Shown here one piece after another: positions 1 through 6,799 of a DNA stretch of 14,615 nt. Origin of the DNA: JALZEG01 sp035942255 (GTDB lineage Bacteria; Actinomycetota; CADDZG01; WHSQ01); NCBI GenBank assembly GCA_035942255.1, contig DASZDG010000110.1, forward strand, positions 1 to 14,615, read 5' to 3'. The notes beneath the pieces are model-generated. The model ran no database searches and was not told where the DNA came from. It worked only from the letters and a program-made list of their open reading frames with translations. How positions within the stretch are numbered: position 1 is the first letter of the stretch; each line of letters begins with the position of its first letter. The position numbers were made by a program, and so were the translations under genes.

Positions 1-1
1 C

Positions 2-274
2 TACACGATGGGGACGACGGGCTACGAGCCGCGCCGTCTCACGAAGAACGTGCAGGCGGATCGGGAGCCGAGCTGGTCCTTCGACGCTCGCAAGATCGTC
101 TACCGGTGTCACGTCTTGACGCTCTGCATGTCCAACCCGGACGGGTCCGACGCGCAGCAGGTCTACACGCACACGAACCCGCCCGCGACCGACATAGGGG
201 ACCCGAAGCTCTCGCCGGACGGACGGTCGATCGCCTTCGACGCCGAGATCTTCATGGGCGGATGGAGACGACGA
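2..274 (+). pseudogene. N-terminal part (left-truncated) of PD40/Calx-beta propeller protein, before frameshift
   Basis: The reading frame is open from the left edge of the window, so the true start lies outside. It encodes two PD40 (TolB/WD40-like propeller) repeats, recognisable by EPSWSFDARKIVYR and DPKLSPDGRSIAF. After about base 255 this frame turns into Arg/Ser/Thr-rich nonsense that ends at 424, while the next PD40 strand (GDILVYNLDTKAV) continues in the frame one base back. One missing base within about 264-274 (tggagacgacgatggg) would join the halves into one protein with the downstream body. What is seen: two frames that complement each other exactly at a repeat boundary. Whether this is a real mutation or a sequencing or assembly error cannot be told here. 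Confidence 0.7.
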
Positions 275-2184
275 TGGGCGACATCCTCGTCTACAACCTG
301 GACACGAAAGCCGTTACGAACGTCACCAAGAGCCCCCGTGTCCAGGACGTGGATCCGACGTGGCACCCACTCGGCGGGCTCATGTGGGTCGCCGACGGCC
401 GCCTCGTCTACGACTCCGACGTGAGCGACAACGTCGTCGCGACGCTCGAGCTCACGCCTTCCGACTGGCGCGTCTCCAAGCCCGACGTCTCGCCAAGCGG
501 CGACCGGATCGCCTACGTGGCAAAGGTGCCGGGCCAGACCCAGACCGACGTCTACGTCTTCGACCTCACGGTGCCTGCGGAGACACCCGACCGCAAGGTG
601 ACGTTCACGCCGTTCGACGACCTCGCGCCCTCGTGGTCGCCGAACGAGCGGAAGATCGCGGTCGCGAGTAGGGACCAGGCGAGCGACCAGGACCTCGAGA
701 TCTTCGTCGTCGACCTCGAGCCGGCGGGCGGCGGGGACCCCACGCGCCGCCGCCTCACGTTCAACAACACGGACGAGAACGAGCCCGACTGGGCGACTCC
801 GCAAGTCACGGCTTCGCTCCAGCAGCGCGTGTCGTTGCCGGAGGGCAACCCGGCGGCCGGGCAGACGACCGGTACGTCGACGTTCGCGTTCGCGCTTTTC
901 CTCTCGGCCCCCGTGGCGAACGGAGAGCAGGTGACGGTCCGGGTCGCGTCGATCTCGGGCTCGGCGTCGACCGGCAACGACTACGCGGCCTTCGACGAGA
1001 CGTTCGCGTTCTCGCCCGGCGAGCAGACGAAGACGGTCTCGGTCCGCGTGGTCGCCGACACGGTGGCGGAGCCGAACGAGTCGTTCACGCTCAGGATCAT
1101 GGAGACCACGAACGCGCTGAAGGGCAACGTCGACGGGCGAGGCATCATCACGAACGACGACATCCCACCGACGCCGTCGCCCTCGCCTTCGCCGACCGGT
1201 TCGCCCACGCCCCCGCCCCGCCAGCCCGGGGGACAGATCGCCTACACGTCGGGCGTCGACGGCGACTACGACGTGTGGATCATGGACGGGAGCGGCGCGA
1301 GCAAGAGGAACCTGACGTCGGACGCGAGCCCGGAGGGGTCGCCCGACCTCAACCCCGACGGGACCACCGTGGCGTTCCAGCGAGCGTTGGGCTCGCCGTC
1401 GACGGGACAGCCGCCGAACTTCGAGATCTTCCAGGTCCCGAGCGCGGGCGGGACGGCCGCGCGGCTCAACGGTCTGCCCGATGCGTTCGACGTGACGCCG
1501 GCGTGGTCGCCGAGCGGCTCCTCGCTCGCGTGGATCTCCTCGACGAGCGCGGGGAACCCCGACATCTACACGGCCTCGCCTCCGTCGGGCTCCCCCGCGA
1601 AGCTGATGGAGACGACCGACGTCGAGTCGTACGCGGAGTGGGGGCGGCTGTCGAACGGCATCGAGGCGATCGCGTACGACGTGCAGCCGGCCGGCGACCC
1701 GAGCGATCCCGCGGCGCAGTGGCAGGTGAAGCTCGTCGAGCTCCCGTCGAAGACCGTGCGGTCGTTCGGCGTCGGACGCCACCCGGAGATCTCGCCCGAC
1801 GGACGCAAGCTCGTGTTCGCGAGCAACCGCGCCGGCGGCGACTACGAGATCTACGTCCTCGACCTGACGGCCGCGGGTGCGACGCCCACGGCGCTGACGT
1901 CGAACGCCGACGACGACTTCACGCCGTCGTGGTCGCCGGACGGGGCGAAGATCGCGTGGACCAGCCATCCCAACGGGGGCCGCGCGGACATCTTCACGAT
2001 GAACGCCAACGGGTCGGCTCAGACGAACCTCACGAACAGCCCGGGGGCGGACGACTTCGAGCCGTCGTGGGGCGTCAAGCCGGCCGCGACGTCCTCCCAG
2101 GACGCGCCGGCGGCGGTGCTCGTGATGGTCCCGCTCGTGGGCATCGCCTCGCAGGCCGTCGTCCGGCGGCGCCGCCGGCGTTAG
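262..2184 (+). CDS. PD40 beta-propeller / Calx-beta surface protein, main body
   Basis: This is the body of the frame-broken protein above. The ATG at 262 is only the first possible start in this frame; there is no ribosome site before it, and it is probably internal. Domain order: PD40 repeats (about 262-800, e.g. DDLAPSWSPNERKIAVASR), a Calx-beta domain (about 805-1161, with the typical STGNDYAAF and ESFTLRI...GIITNDD signatures), a Pro/Ser/Thr linker (about 1162-1233), then further PD40 repeats (ISPDGRKLVFAS, FTPSWSPDGAKIAWTS). The C-terminus is a hydrophobic stretch (AAVLVMVPLVGIASQAVV) followed by six arginines, which suggests a membrane stop-transfer anchor with a cytoplasmic tail. PD40 propellers are usually extracytoplasmic protein- or ligand-binding modules and Calx-beta domains often bind calcium; a cell-envelope binding or scaffold role is inference. 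Its stop overlaps the stop of the convergent MerR gene by 4 bases. Confidence 0.85.
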   Translation: METTMGDILVYNLDTKAVTNVTKSPRVQDVDPTWHPLGGLMWVADGRLVYDSDVSDNVVATLELTPSDWRVSKPDVSPSGDRIAYVAKVPGQTQTDVYVFDLTVPAETPDRKVTFTPFDDLAPSWSPNERKIAVASRDQASDQDLEIFVVDLEPAGGGDPTRRRLTFNNTDENEPDWATPQVTASLQQRVSLPEGNPAAGQTTGTSTFAFALFLSAPVANGEQVTVRVASISGSASTGNDYAAFDETFAFSPGEQTKTVSVRVVADTVAEPNESFTLRIMETTNALKGNVDGRGIITNDDIPPTPSPSPSPTGSPTPPPRQPGGQIAYTSGVDGDYDVWIMDGSGASKRNLTSDASPEGSPDLNPDGTTVAFQRALGSPSTGQPPNFEIFQVPSAGGTAARLNGLPDAFDVTPAWSPSGSSLAWISSTSAGNPDIYTASPPSGSPAKLMETTDVESYAEWGRLSNGIEAIAYDVQPAGDPSDPAAQWQVKLVELPSKTVRSFGVGRHPEISPDGRKLVFASNRAGGDYEIYVLDLTAAGATPTALTSNADDDFTPSWSPDGAKIAWTSHPNGGRADIFTMNANGSAQTNLTNSPGADDFEPSWGVKPAATSSQDAPAAVLVMVPLVGIASQAVVRRRRRR

Positions 2185-2921
2185 GCCCCCCGCCCCCGCG
2201 CCTCGATCGCCTTCTGCGCGTAAGCCATCAGGTCCGCATCCACCATCCCGCGCGACGCCTTCTCCGGGCCCTCGCTCTCGTACATCGTCTTCAGTGACCG
2301 CGCGATCTCGGGGTCGCCGCCGGTGAACTGCTCGATCAGCGACGTCCAGCGGTCCGCCAGCTCCTGCATGCGCGGGTCCGAGGGTGCCGTCCCCCGCTCC
2401 TTCTCCGCGCGCACGGCGGCGATCAGCTCGGCCCATTCACGCTCGGCCCGCGCCATCGCGTCGTCGCCCCCGAGCTCCTCCCGGCGCCGCTCGAGCTGTG
2501 CCAGCTGCTCGGGCGTGTAGTACTTCTCGTGCATCGTCATCTCCTCCACCAGCTCGATCAATCTCTCGGGGGACGCGTCCTCGCCTCCGTCCATCGCACC
2601 CAGCAACGCCACGAGCCGGCGCCGCAGACGCTGTTGCGCGCCCATCTGGCGGTCCAGCTCGGCCAGCCTCCGGCGCGTCGCCTCCCGCGGGTCGACACCG
2701 TCGCCGTCGAGCAGCGTTCCGATCTCCGCCAGCGAGAACCCCAGCCCCCGCAACGCGACGATCGAGTACAGCCGGGCGACGTCTCGGCCCGAGTAGAGGC
2801 GGTGGCCGGCGGGCGTACGTGCTCCGGGCTTCAGCAAGCCCGCGTCGTCGTAGTGGTGCAACGTCCTCACGGTGAGGCCCGTCGCCTCGGCGAGCTCTCC
2901 CACTCGCCACTGCCGTTCCAT
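2181..2921 (-). CDS. MerR-family transcriptional regulator with TipAS effector-binding domain
   Basis: A 246-residue regulator. Residues about 4-70 are a MerR winged HTH (WRVGELAEATGLTVRTLHHYDDAGLL, then RLYSGRDVARL), followed by a helical dimerisation segment. From about residue 130 there is a TipAS domain (MHEKYYTPEQ start; WTSLIEQFTGG; AQKAIEARG end), the module that binds thiopeptide-type antibiotics in TipA and related ligands in Mta/SkgA. I chose ATG 2921 over an upstream in-frame GTG at 2930 because the promoter just upstream puts the transcription start at about 2922, giving a leaderless message that begins at this ATG; the GTG would fall inside the -10 box. Family members usually activate their own promoter when ligand binds. 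No adjacent efflux or resistance gene shares the promoter, so the regulated function beyond itself is unknown. The convergent neighbour overlaps by 4 bases. Confidence 0.9.
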   Translation of the reverse strand: MERQWRVGELAEATGLTVRTLHHYDDAGLLKPGARTPAGHRLYSGRDVARLYSIVALRGLGFSLAEIGTLLDGDGVDPREATRRRLAELDRQMGAQQRLRRRLVALLGAMDGGEDASPERLIELVEEMTMHEKYYTPEQLAQLERRREELGGDDAMARAEREWAELIAAVRAEKERGTAPSDPRMQELADRWTSLIEQFTGGDPEIARSLKTMYESEGPEKASRGMVDADLMAYAQKAIEARGRGA

Positions 2922-2928
2922 GGGCGGC

Positions 2929-2959
2929 ACGCTAGACCCTCACGCTGCGTGAGGTGCAA
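2929..2959 (-). promoter_or_regulatory. tipA-type MerR promoter with 19-base spacer
   Basis: On the minus strand: -35 TTGCAC (2954-2959), a 19-base spacer, and -10 TAGCGT (2929-2934). The over-long 19-base spacer with a palindrome filling it is the hallmark of MerR-family promoters, which the regulator untwists to activate. From memory it closely resembles the Streptomyces tipA promoter (TTGCACCTCACG... followed by GTGAGG). The predicted +1 is about 2922, one base before the regulator's ATG. Confidence 0.8.
2938..2954. promoter_or_regulatory. MerR/TipA operator palindrome
   Basis: A perfect inverted repeat CCTCACG-CTG-CGTGAGG (7-3-7) lies inside the 19-base spacer, the expected binding site of the TipA-like dimer. 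The same 124-base gap also lies upstream of the BNR protein gene on the other strand, so binding could influence that gene too (inference). Confidence 0.8.
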
Positions 2960-3045
2960 GCGAGGTTGCAGGGACGCTCCCGCAGCCGTCGAAAACTCCC
3001 CCAAACGGGCTATTTCATCGCGGGCAGCGGAATCAGGAGGCCAAG

Positions 3046-4506
3046 TTGGCGGCGATCAGAAGCGTGCGCGGGAAGAAGGCGGCGGCGGCCGCCGTCGGAA
3101 TATTGCTGGTGTTCGCCGCGGTGCGGGCGGGAGACCCCGCGACGGCGAGCTCGATCACCGCCACCGTCACCTCCGGAGGCGACACCGTCGCCCACTCGAA
3201 CGGCAAAGCCCTTCCCTACAAGGGAAAGCAGAAGGCCCTCTTCTACCGCGTCGGGCTCCCTGCAGGAGAGCCGACGATCGCGATCTCCCGCCGCGGTGAC
3301 CTCTTCTTCCCGTCGATCGACGTGAGCTCGTCGCCGCCGAACCACGTCGAGGTCCTGAAGTCCGCCGACGAGGGCAAGACGTGGACGATCGTCTCGCCGA
3401 AGATCGGCCCCGCGAACCGGCACCCGGTGTCGCTCGACCCGTACGTGTGGGTGGACCCCGCGACCGACCGCATCTACAACATCGACCTGACCGTTGCGTG
3501 CTCGCTGATGTCGTTCACCGACGACCGCGGCGAGACGTGGACGACGAACCCGCTCGCGTGCGGCCGCCCGGTAAACGACCACCAGACTCTGTTCGGTGGC
3601 CCTCCGTCGGTGAGCCCGACCGTCGGCTACCCGAGCGTCATCTACTACTGCTGGAACGACGTCGGCTCCTCTTCGTGCTCGAAGTCCCTGGACGGGGGCC
3701 TCACGTTCACGCCGACAGGGTCACCCTCGTTCACCGGCGTCCAGCCCAGCGCAGCGAGCGAGAACAGCCAGGTGCCGTTCTGCGGCGGGCTGCACGGTCA
3801 CGGCGTCGTCGGCGACGACGGCACGGTCTACGTCCCGAAGGAGAGCTGCCTCCAGCCGTGGCTGGCGATCAGCAAGGACGAGGGCGCGACGTGGGAGAAC
3901 GTAAAGGTCTCGAACATCTCCGCGGGTGACGGCATCCTCGACCCGAGCGTCGACGTCGACAAGAAGGGCAACATCTACTACACGTGGACCGGCGGCGACC
4001 GCCGCGTGTACTTCACGACCTCGACCGACGGCGGCGCGACGTGGAGCAAGGCGACGGTCGTGACACCGCCGGGCGTCCACGAGGCCAACCTCGCGACGCT
4101 CGACGTCGGTGGCGTCGGCAAGGTCGCGATCGCGTTCATGGGCAGCGAGAACTCCCCGTGGCGCCACAACTGCGCCAAGAAGGACAAGTGCCCGGAGAGC
4201 AGCGAGTACGACAAGACGACCTGGAACGGCTACGTGACCACGACGACGAACGCGCTGGACGGGCAGCCGACGTTCGTCTCCACCGCGGTGAACCCGCCGA
4301 AGGACCCGATCACGCGCGGGCGCTGCGGGCCCGGCCGCTGCGGTCTCGTCTTCGACTTCATCGACGTGGGGATCGCGCCGGACGGCAGCGCGTACGCGAC
4401 GTTCGTCGACGCGTGCGTTGCGATCTGCGCCGACAAGAACGGCGCGTCGAACTACGGCTCCGACGGCGTGGTCGTCCACATCGTCGGAGGGTCCCGGCTC
4501 AAGTAA
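3046..4506 (+). CDS. Secreted BNR/Asp-box repeat protein (sialidase-like propeller)
   Basis: A 486-residue exported protein. The start is TTG at 3046, chosen because AGGAGG (3035-3040) stands 5 bases upstream and because it yields a good Sec signal: basic RSVRGKK, then the hydrophobic AAAAAVGILLVFAAV, with cleavage probably near residues 28-36. Five Asp boxes (S-x-D-x-G-x-T-W type) mark a beta-propeller: at residues about 105 (KSADEGKTW), 157 (FTDDRGETW), 213 (KSLDGGLTF), 276 (SKDEGATW) and 326 (STDGGATW). The fold is that of sialidases and BNR-repeat glycan-binding proteins. I do not see the sialidase arginine triad clearly enough to claim enzyme activity, so 'exo-alpha-sialidase-like' should be read as a fold only. 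Several cysteines are spread through the mature part and may form disulphides outside the cell. It is convergent with the SRPBCC gene, with 7 bases between the stops. Confidence 0.85.
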   Translation: MAAIRSVRGKKAAAAAVGILLVFAAVRAGDPATASSITATVTSGGDTVAHSNGKALPYKGKQKALFYRVGLPAGEPTIAISRRGDLFFPSIDVSSSPPNHVEVLKSADEGKTWTIVSPKIGPANRHPVSLDPYVWVDPATDRIYNIDLTVACSLMSFTDDRGETWTTNPLACGRPVNDHQTLFGGPPSVSPTVGYPSVIYYCWNDVGSSSCSKSLDGGLTFTPTGSPSFTGVQPSAASENSQVPFCGGLHGHGVVGDDGTVYVPKESCLQPWLAISKDEGATWENVKVSNISAGDGILDPSVDVDKKGNIYYTWTGGDRRVYFTTSTDGGATWSKATVVTPPGVHEANLATLDVGGVGKVAIAFMGSENSPWRHNCAKKDKCPESSEYDKTTWNGYVTTTTNALDGQPTFVSTAVNPPKDPITRGRCGPGRCGLVFDFIDVGIAPDGSAYATFVDACVAICADKNGASNYGSDGVVVHIVGGSRLK

Positions 4507-4513
4507 GGAGCGG

Positions 4514-4954
4514 TCAGAACCTCTCGGCGTAGCGGCCGAGGACCTGGGTCCACCCGTCGTCGTAGCTCCGGCGCGCGTCGGTGGCGCGGGGGCCGAGCCG
4601 TTCCCACGCGCGGTGCTCGAGCCGGACGCGGGTGTGGTCGCCCTCGGCGACGAACGTCACCTCGACCTCGGTCGTCTCCACCACGCCGGGATTCGGCTGC
4701 CATGCCATGCGGAGCCGGTGCGGCGGCTCCCACACCTCGACCTCGCCCCAGCGGCATTCCGTCCCGTCGTCCCAGCGCTCGAACAGCCGCCCGTTCTCGA
4801 AGGCGACCTCTCGGACCCTGCCGGGCTCGACGGAGTGCGTCGCGACCGGCCACCATCCGTCGACGCCGGCGGTGAAGACCTCCCAGGCGCGCTCGACGGT
4901 CGCATTCACCACGATTTCTTTCACGACCGGCGCGATCTCAGCCACGGACGTCAT
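4514..4954 (-). CDS. SRPBCC (AHSA1-type) domain protein
   Basis: A 146-residue protein that is a single START/Bet v1-like fold of the AHSA1 (activator of Hsp90 ATPase homologue) family. Diagnostic features are the N-terminal strand KEIVVNATVERAWEVFT, the WW motif in GVDGWWP, GRLFERWDDGTECRWGEVEVWEPPHRLRMAW in mid-protein, and a C-terminal helix ending in DDGWTQVLGRYAERF. Bacterial members bind hydrophobic ligands; the substrate is unknown. The start codon ATG 4954 lies 17 bases inside the upstream ArsR gene, with AGGAGG at 4967-4972, so it is translated from the same message. ArsR-SRPBCC pairs of this kind are common in actinobacteria, where the repressor is thought to control the pair. Confidence 0.9.
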   Translation of the reverse strand: MTSVAEIAPVVKEIVVNATVERAWEVFTAGVDGWWPVATHSVEPGRVREVAFENGRLFERWDDGTECRWGEVEVWEPPHRLRMAWQPNPGVVETTEVEVTFVAEGDHTRVRLEHRAWERLGPRATDARRSYDDGWTQVLGRYAERF

Positions 4955-5279
4955 CTCTCGTGTCTCCCTCCTGCTCGGCTGCGGCCTTGAAGCTCTCGAG
5001 GACCTGGGTCCAGAACGACTCCACGTAGACGCGCAGGGCCGCGAGGGCTTCGGGATCCGCGCGATAGAGACGGCGCGTCCCGCGCTGCTCGTCGACGACG
5101 AGCCCGGCGTCCTTCAGCACGCGCAGGTGTTGGGAGACCGCCGGACGGCTGACCGGGAGCTGCTCCGCCAGCGCCCCCACCGACTGCGGCCCCGCCTTCA
5201 GCAGCTCGAACGTCCGCCGGCGGGTCCCGTCCCCCAGCGCGTCGAAGATCTCGTCGTAGGCGGCTGCGTTAGCGTTCAC
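4938..5279 (-). CDS. ArsR-family winged-helix repressor
   Basis: A 113-residue regulator. The winged HTH is clear: DALGDGTRRRTFELL, then SVGALAEQLPVSRPAVSQHL (residues about 33-52) as helix-turn-helix and a wing at LVVDEQRGTRRLYR. It contains no cysteine, so it is not a classical thiol-based arsenic or heavy-metal sensor; it belongs with the ArsR proteins paired with SRPBCC partners. GTG 5279 is the start because a promoter and palindrome end right in front of it and no ribosome site exists; the message is probably leaderless. The following SRPBCC gene overlaps by 17 bases, giving an autoregulated two-gene operon. Confidence 0.92.
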   Translation of the reverse strand: MNANAAAYDEIFDALGDGTRRRTFELLKAGPQSVGALAEQLPVSRPAVSQHLRVLKDAGLVVDEQRGTRRLYRADPEALAALRVYVESFWTQVLESFKAAAEQEGDTRDDVRG

Positions 5280-5282
5280 TTA

Positions 5283-5302
5283 CCGTAAGCTACTGCTTAC
5301 GG
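5283..5302. promoter_or_regulatory. ArsR operator: perfect palindrome
   Basis: CCGTAAGC-TACT-GCTTACGG, an 8-4-8 perfect inverted repeat. It covers the -10 box of the ArsR promoter and ends 4 bases before the GTG start, the expected position for a repressor that blocks its own transcription. Confidence 0.8.
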
Positions 5303-5316
5303 CAGGCCTCGGTCAA
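5287..5316 (-). promoter_or_regulatory. ArsR-SRPBCC operon promoter (leaderless)
   Basis: Minus-strand -35 TTGACC (5311-5316), an 18-base spacer, and -10 TAGCTT (5287-5292). Expected +1 is about 5280, next to the GTG start at 5279, so the mRNA would have essentially no leader. The -35 box contains the TGA stop codon (5313-5315) of the preceding CoA-binding gene. Confidence 0.65.
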
Positions 5317-5726
5317 GAGACGAAGACGCGCGGGTACTCGATCTTCGGGCAGCGGTCCATGACGACGTCGAGCCCCGCCGCCCGTGCCCTCTCGGCCGCG
5401 GCGTGGTCGATCACGCCGATCTGCATCCAGACCGCCTTCAGCCCGAGCGCGATCGCCTCGTCGACGTGGGCGCCCGCCGCGTCGGCGCGGCGGAAGATGT
5501 CGGCGACCTCGACGCCCTCGGACTCAGGGATCGACGCGAGGTCGGGATAGCAGCGCTCGCCGAGGATCTCCTTCTCGAAAGGCGTCACGGGGATCACGCG
5601 ATAGCCGCGCTCCTGCAGGAACGACGCGACTCCGTGGCTGGCGCGCCAGGGGTCGGATGAGCAGCCGACGACCGCGAAGGTCTTGTAGGTCTCGAGGATC
5701 TTGCGGGCCGGGTCCGAGGAGGTCAC
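5313..5726 (-). CDS. YccU-type CoA-binding protein (CoA_binding_2)
   Basis: A 137-residue single-domain Rossmann-like protein. Seen: the glycine-rich nucleotide loop KTFAVVGCSSDPWRASHGV (residues about 15-33), YRVIPVTPFEKEILGERCYPDLASIP, DIFRRADAA, ALGLKAVWMQIGVID, and the C-terminal VVMDRCPKIEYPRVF typical of the family. The length matches the usual 130-145 residues. Family members bind CoA; their physiological role is poorly defined. I placed the start at GTG 5726 (VTSSDPARKIL) because it overlaps the zinc-ribbon gene's stop as GTGA, implying coupled translation; in-frame sequence further upstream is the shadow of that gene. Confidence 0.88.
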   Translation of the reverse strand: MTSSDPARKILETYKTFAVVGCSSDPWRASHGVASFLQERGYRVIPVTPFEKEILGERCYPDLASIPESEGVEVADIFRRADAAGAHVDEAIALGLKAVWMQIGVIDHAAAERARAAGLDVVMDRCPKIEYPRVFVS

Positions 5727-6007
5727 CCCTCGTCGCCCTCGGTGTCGTCGTCCGTGCCGGCTTCTTCGTCGAGGACCTCGTTCCCCTCGTCGTCGAGGGC
5801 CGAGCCCGCCCGGAGCTCGTTGCCGGCCTCGGTGTCGTCGTAGTCGTCCTTGCCGTACTCGTAGCCGCACTTGATGCAGGTCTTGCGGAGGTTGTCGACG
5901 GGCTCGCCGCACTCGGGGCACTTCTTCGAGTCGGACGTGAACTCGGTGTGGTCGACCTCGTCACGTTCTTCGACCGGAGTGGTCACCTGCTCGTCGTCGT
6001 CGGCCAC
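5723..6007 (-). CDS. Small acidic zinc-ribbon protein
   Basis: A 94-residue, very acidic protein with one zinc ribbon: CPEC at residues 30-33 and CIKC at 44-47, the ten-residue gap between them fitting a treble-clef or rubredoxin-like knuckle. The flanks are almost all Asp/Glu/Gly/Thr and likely disordered. The GTG start at 6007 has AGGAGG 6 bases upstream. It lies 20 bases after the methyltransferase stop and overlaps the CoA-binding gene start by 4 bases, so the three genes are probably co-transcribed. I do not recognise a specific family; binding to nucleic acid or a protein partner is possible but not shown. Confidence 0.8.
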   Translation of the reverse strand: MADDDEQVTTPVEERDEVDHTEFTSDSKKCPECGEPVDNLRKTCIKCGYEYGKDDYDDTEAGNELRAGSALDDEGNEVLDEEAGTDDDTEGDEG

Positions 6008-6027
6008 GGTTCCCTCCTCGCGCGCTC

Positions 6028-6789
6028 TCAGGCGTCTTTCCGCACCTTCCAGATGTTCTCCGCCGGCCAGCGGCGGGTCCACTCTGACGGCCTACCCTCG
6101 TACGTCGTCGTCACACTCGCGTCGGGCTGCGTCTCGATCAGCTCCTCGATCGCGAGCCGGTTCTTGCGGAACAGCGTGATCCACTCGCCGTGGGGGATCT
6201 GGTAGTCGCGGAAGTCCGACTCGTCCTCGATCACGCGCATGCCGAAGTACGGGCGTTGCAAGGTCTCCGTGATGACGTCCTTCTCGAGGTCGAGGCACAT
6301 CATGTAGAGCGGGCTCGTCGCACAGAAGACGAAGATGCCGCCCGGCTTCAGGAGCCGCGCGGCCTCCGGCACGGTGAGGTACGGATCGACGAACGTTGTG
6401 GCGCCGTAGTCCGAGAACACGACGTCGAACGTCTCGTCCCGGAACGGCGTCAGGTGCGCCGACGCCTGTACGACCGGCACAGTAGTCCCTGTCGTCTCGA
6501 AGTTCGCAAGAGCGTGCCGGAGCTGCTGGTCGGAGATGTCGAGCCCGATGGGCCAGGCCCCCGCTTGGGCGAGTGCGATCGAGAACTGGGCCGCGCCGCA
6601 GCCGTACTCGAGCATGAGCTTGCCGGTGACGTCGCCGAGAAGGTTGAGCAGGGACTCGGGGGTTCGCCAGATACCCCACGCGAGGGCCTTCTCGGTGAGG
6701 AAGGCCGAGTGCTGACGCTGGTACTCGGCGGATCCTTCGTCCCAAGCTCGTCTGTTACCGGCGATGGCCGCCGCAGGATCGATGGTCAT
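6028..6789 (-). CDS. Class I SAM-dependent methyltransferase
   Basis: A 253-residue protein with the standard SAM fold: an N-terminal helix NRRAWDEGSAEYQRQHS (a 'W..S..Y...H' lid typical of small-molecule methyltransferases), motif I LMLEYGCGAAQF (residues about 58-69), acidic motif II IGLDIS (D84), motif IV FDVVFSDYGA (about 121-130) and motif VI AARLLKPGGIFVF. The C-terminal half has a cap region (SPLYMMCLDLEKDVI, EWITLFRKNRLAIEELIETQPD) resembling Methyltransf_11 or ubiquinone/tetracenomycin-type enzymes. The substrate is unknown. ATG 6789 starts the conserved protein; upstream in-frame codons belong to the RTX gene. The start lies 10 bases after the RTX stop, with no strong ribosome site. 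Confidence 0.88.
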   Translation of the reverse strand: MTIDPAAAIAGNRRAWDEGSAEYQRQHSAFLTEKALAWGIWRTPESLLNLLGDVTGKLMLEYGCGAAQFSIALAQAGAWPIGLDISDQQLRHALANFETTGTTVPVVQASAHLTPFRDETFDVVFSDYGATTFVDPYLTVPEAARLLKPGGIFVFCATSPLYMMCLDLEKDVITETLQRPYFGMRVIEDESDFRDYQIPHGEWITLFRKNRLAIEELIETQPDASVTTTYEGRPSEWTRRWPAENIWKVRKDA

Positions 6790-6799
6790 GCGGTCGACG

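Noticed and set aside
163..2436. 757-codon open frame on the minus strand across the PD40 protein
   Set aside because: Arg/Asp/Val-rich antisense shadow typical of high-G+C DNA; the plus strand shows clear domains.
3010..4532. Several long frames in other phases across the BNR gene (e.g. 3381-3929, 3721-4479)
   Set aside because: Low-complexity Arg-rich translations; the BNR frame has signal peptide and Asp boxes.
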